Part shown: piece by piece, positions 63,040 through 64,000 of the stretch
Position numbering within the stretch: position 1 is the stretch's first letter
Layout: every line of letters begins with the position of its first letter
From: CAYYYG01 sp964591375
Lineage (GTDB): Bacteria > Patescibacteriota > Microgenomatia > UBA1406 > GWC2-37-13
DNA length: 64,000 nt
NCBI GenBank assembly: GCA_964591375.1
Contig: CAZQAU010000003.1
Span: forward strand, 14,683 to 78,682
Direction: 5' to 3'
Notes under the pieces: model-generated
Told to the model about the DNA's origin: nothing
The model's input: the letters and a program-made list of their open reading frames with translations, nothing else
Databases searched by the model: none
Position numbers and translations under genes: made by a program

Positions 63040-63963
63040 TTTTTCTTCCCAAAAAATGAAAAAATTCCTATTCCATACTTTATAAAAAAAGGTCGTTTTT
63101 GGGGAAAATAAAATGTGCCATGCTAACCACGTGGTTTTTCCTATAGGATTTTGTATGGAGGTTTTTTGGCAAAGATCGTGTAATTTTTTGTATGGGTACC
63201 CAAGTATATAAAATTTTTCAAATCCCTTTTTATTACGGATTCTTACTCTGTGTATAAAGTTTGTAACTTTTGCCATACAAAAGTTTTTTTGATTTTGAAT
63301 AAATCCATCTCATATATTAATTACAAGTATCCCAAAATCCTCCATTCAAATTCCTAAGGAACGTTTCGAATTTTGTGAACCCACGTGGTTGCGTGACAAC
63401 TTGGTCACGTGACAACTCCCAAAAACCCTGATGGGGTCGCCAACAGTTGGTTCGAAGACTTTGGATCCACAAAATCTTGGACGCCTACTTAGCGGGTTTT
63501 TACATTCAAAAAAGCTGTACTTCGTTAAGCGGGGGGTGATCTTAAACATGTACAGAAGGGAATTCGTCATACTAGAATGGTCTGGCAGGCCTGGGATTAA
63601 AATTATCCAATAACCACCCAGGCAGATCTTGCAGAATCCGGGGTCAAAATTGATTTTTGACCAGATCGAAATTTTTACAGAAAGGGTTTGTATGGGATCC
63701 GATCTCCATACAAAATCCTAAGGAAAGTTAATTTTTGTATGGAAAAATTTTTATTGCAGATTCTGCATCTCCAGACAAAGTTTGTAATCTTTGCCTTACA
63801 AAAGGTTTATGGTTTTTTTAAAAAAATGTATCAATTTGGAAAAAAATAATGGGATCAGGACTCCATACAAAAAACTTAAAGAGTTTTGGATTTACCAAAA
63901 ACTTTTTTATCATGGATTCTTACTGTGCTCATAGAGTTTGCAAAGTTTGCCTTACAAAAGGTT
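63040..63963 (-). repeat. Right arm of the large inverted repeat
   Basis: This is the reverse complement of 34212-35135 (position p pairs with 98175-p), with the same core unit, iterons and CACGTG sites. It begins about 150 bases after the large glycoprotein gene. The repeat structure continues past 63963: the last 40 bases repeat the TTTTTCCAAATTGATAC unit already seen at 63831-63847, so another tandem unit starts there and runs out of the window. Confidence 0.85.
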
Positions 63964-64000
63964 TATGGTTTTTTTAAAAAAATGTATCAATTTGGAAAAA
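63964..64000 (-). repeat. Start of a further repeat unit cut by the window edge
   Basis: These bases duplicate the stretch at about 63806-63842 (a T-rich run followed by AAATGTATCAATTTGGAAA). In the left arm the corresponding position differs, so the right side carries at least one extra or rearranged unit. Confidence 0.6.

Noticed and set aside
1..64000. tRNA genes, CRISPR arrays, insertion sequences, histone genes
   Set aside because: I looked for cloverleaf-like, regularly spaced repeat, transposase and histone-fold signatures and found none I could support.

Overview
The window looks like part of the genome of a large, AT-rich, nucleus-associated eukaryotic dsDNA virus of the Duplodnaviria (herpesvirus/mirusvirus branch). 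Four things support this. A large terminase gene is interrupted by spliceosome-type introns. A 1306-residue protein has the size and expression signals of a herpes/mirus-type major capsid protein. There is a herpes-type archaeo-eukaryotic primase with a C-terminal zinc motif, and a PD-(D/E)XK nuclease of the UL12/lambda-exonuclease kind. A Mirusviricota-like virus of a marine protist is my best guess; placement below realm level is inference. No DNA polymerase, RNA polymerase or Walker A exon of the terminase is visible, so the window is incomplete.

Layout. 1-8.2 kb holds a partial disordered nuclear-type protein, a cysteine-rich protein and several unrecognised genes. 8.5-11.3 kb is the spliced terminase, whose 1.3-kb intron contains a complete gene on the opposite strand. 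11.3-16.1 kb holds a zinc-type protein, a short repeat/hairpin intergenic region, a 7-TM protein, the nuclease and a basic coiled-coil protein. 16.4-20.4 kb is the capsid protein. 20.5-29.7 kb holds a GT90 glycosyltransferase, small membrane proteins, a vitamin K carboxylase-like HTTM protein and a protein ending in a CaaX box. 29.7-32.6 kb carries a TATA-binding protein whose long N-terminal extension is read in a second frame as an HNH-derived protein with an acidic tail, the two start codons lying 4 nt apart. 33.6-35.15 kb is an iteron-rich non-coding repeat.

35.25-62.9 kb is a roughly 28-kb segment bounded by near-identical inverted repeats. It holds the primase, an ESCRT-III (Snf7) homologue with an N-myristoylation signal, a tail-anchored protein, a four-gene tandem family, two glycosyltransferase genes (one a GT61-fucosyltransferase fusion), glycoproteins, three small tandem genes, a protein with a triplicated domain, a GIY-YIG protein, a MYND protein and a large HAP2-like envelope glycoprotein candidate. 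The window ends inside the right inverted repeat.

How it fits together (inference): terminase and capsid protein build and fill the capsid; primase and nuclease serve replication; the TBP and its overprinted partner may redirect host transcription; the Snf7 homologue, lipidated or tail-anchored proteins, glycosyltransferases and glycoproteins would serve membrane remodelling, egress and entry. Several genes have better ATG starts than the longest open frame, and the coordinates given use those ATGs.
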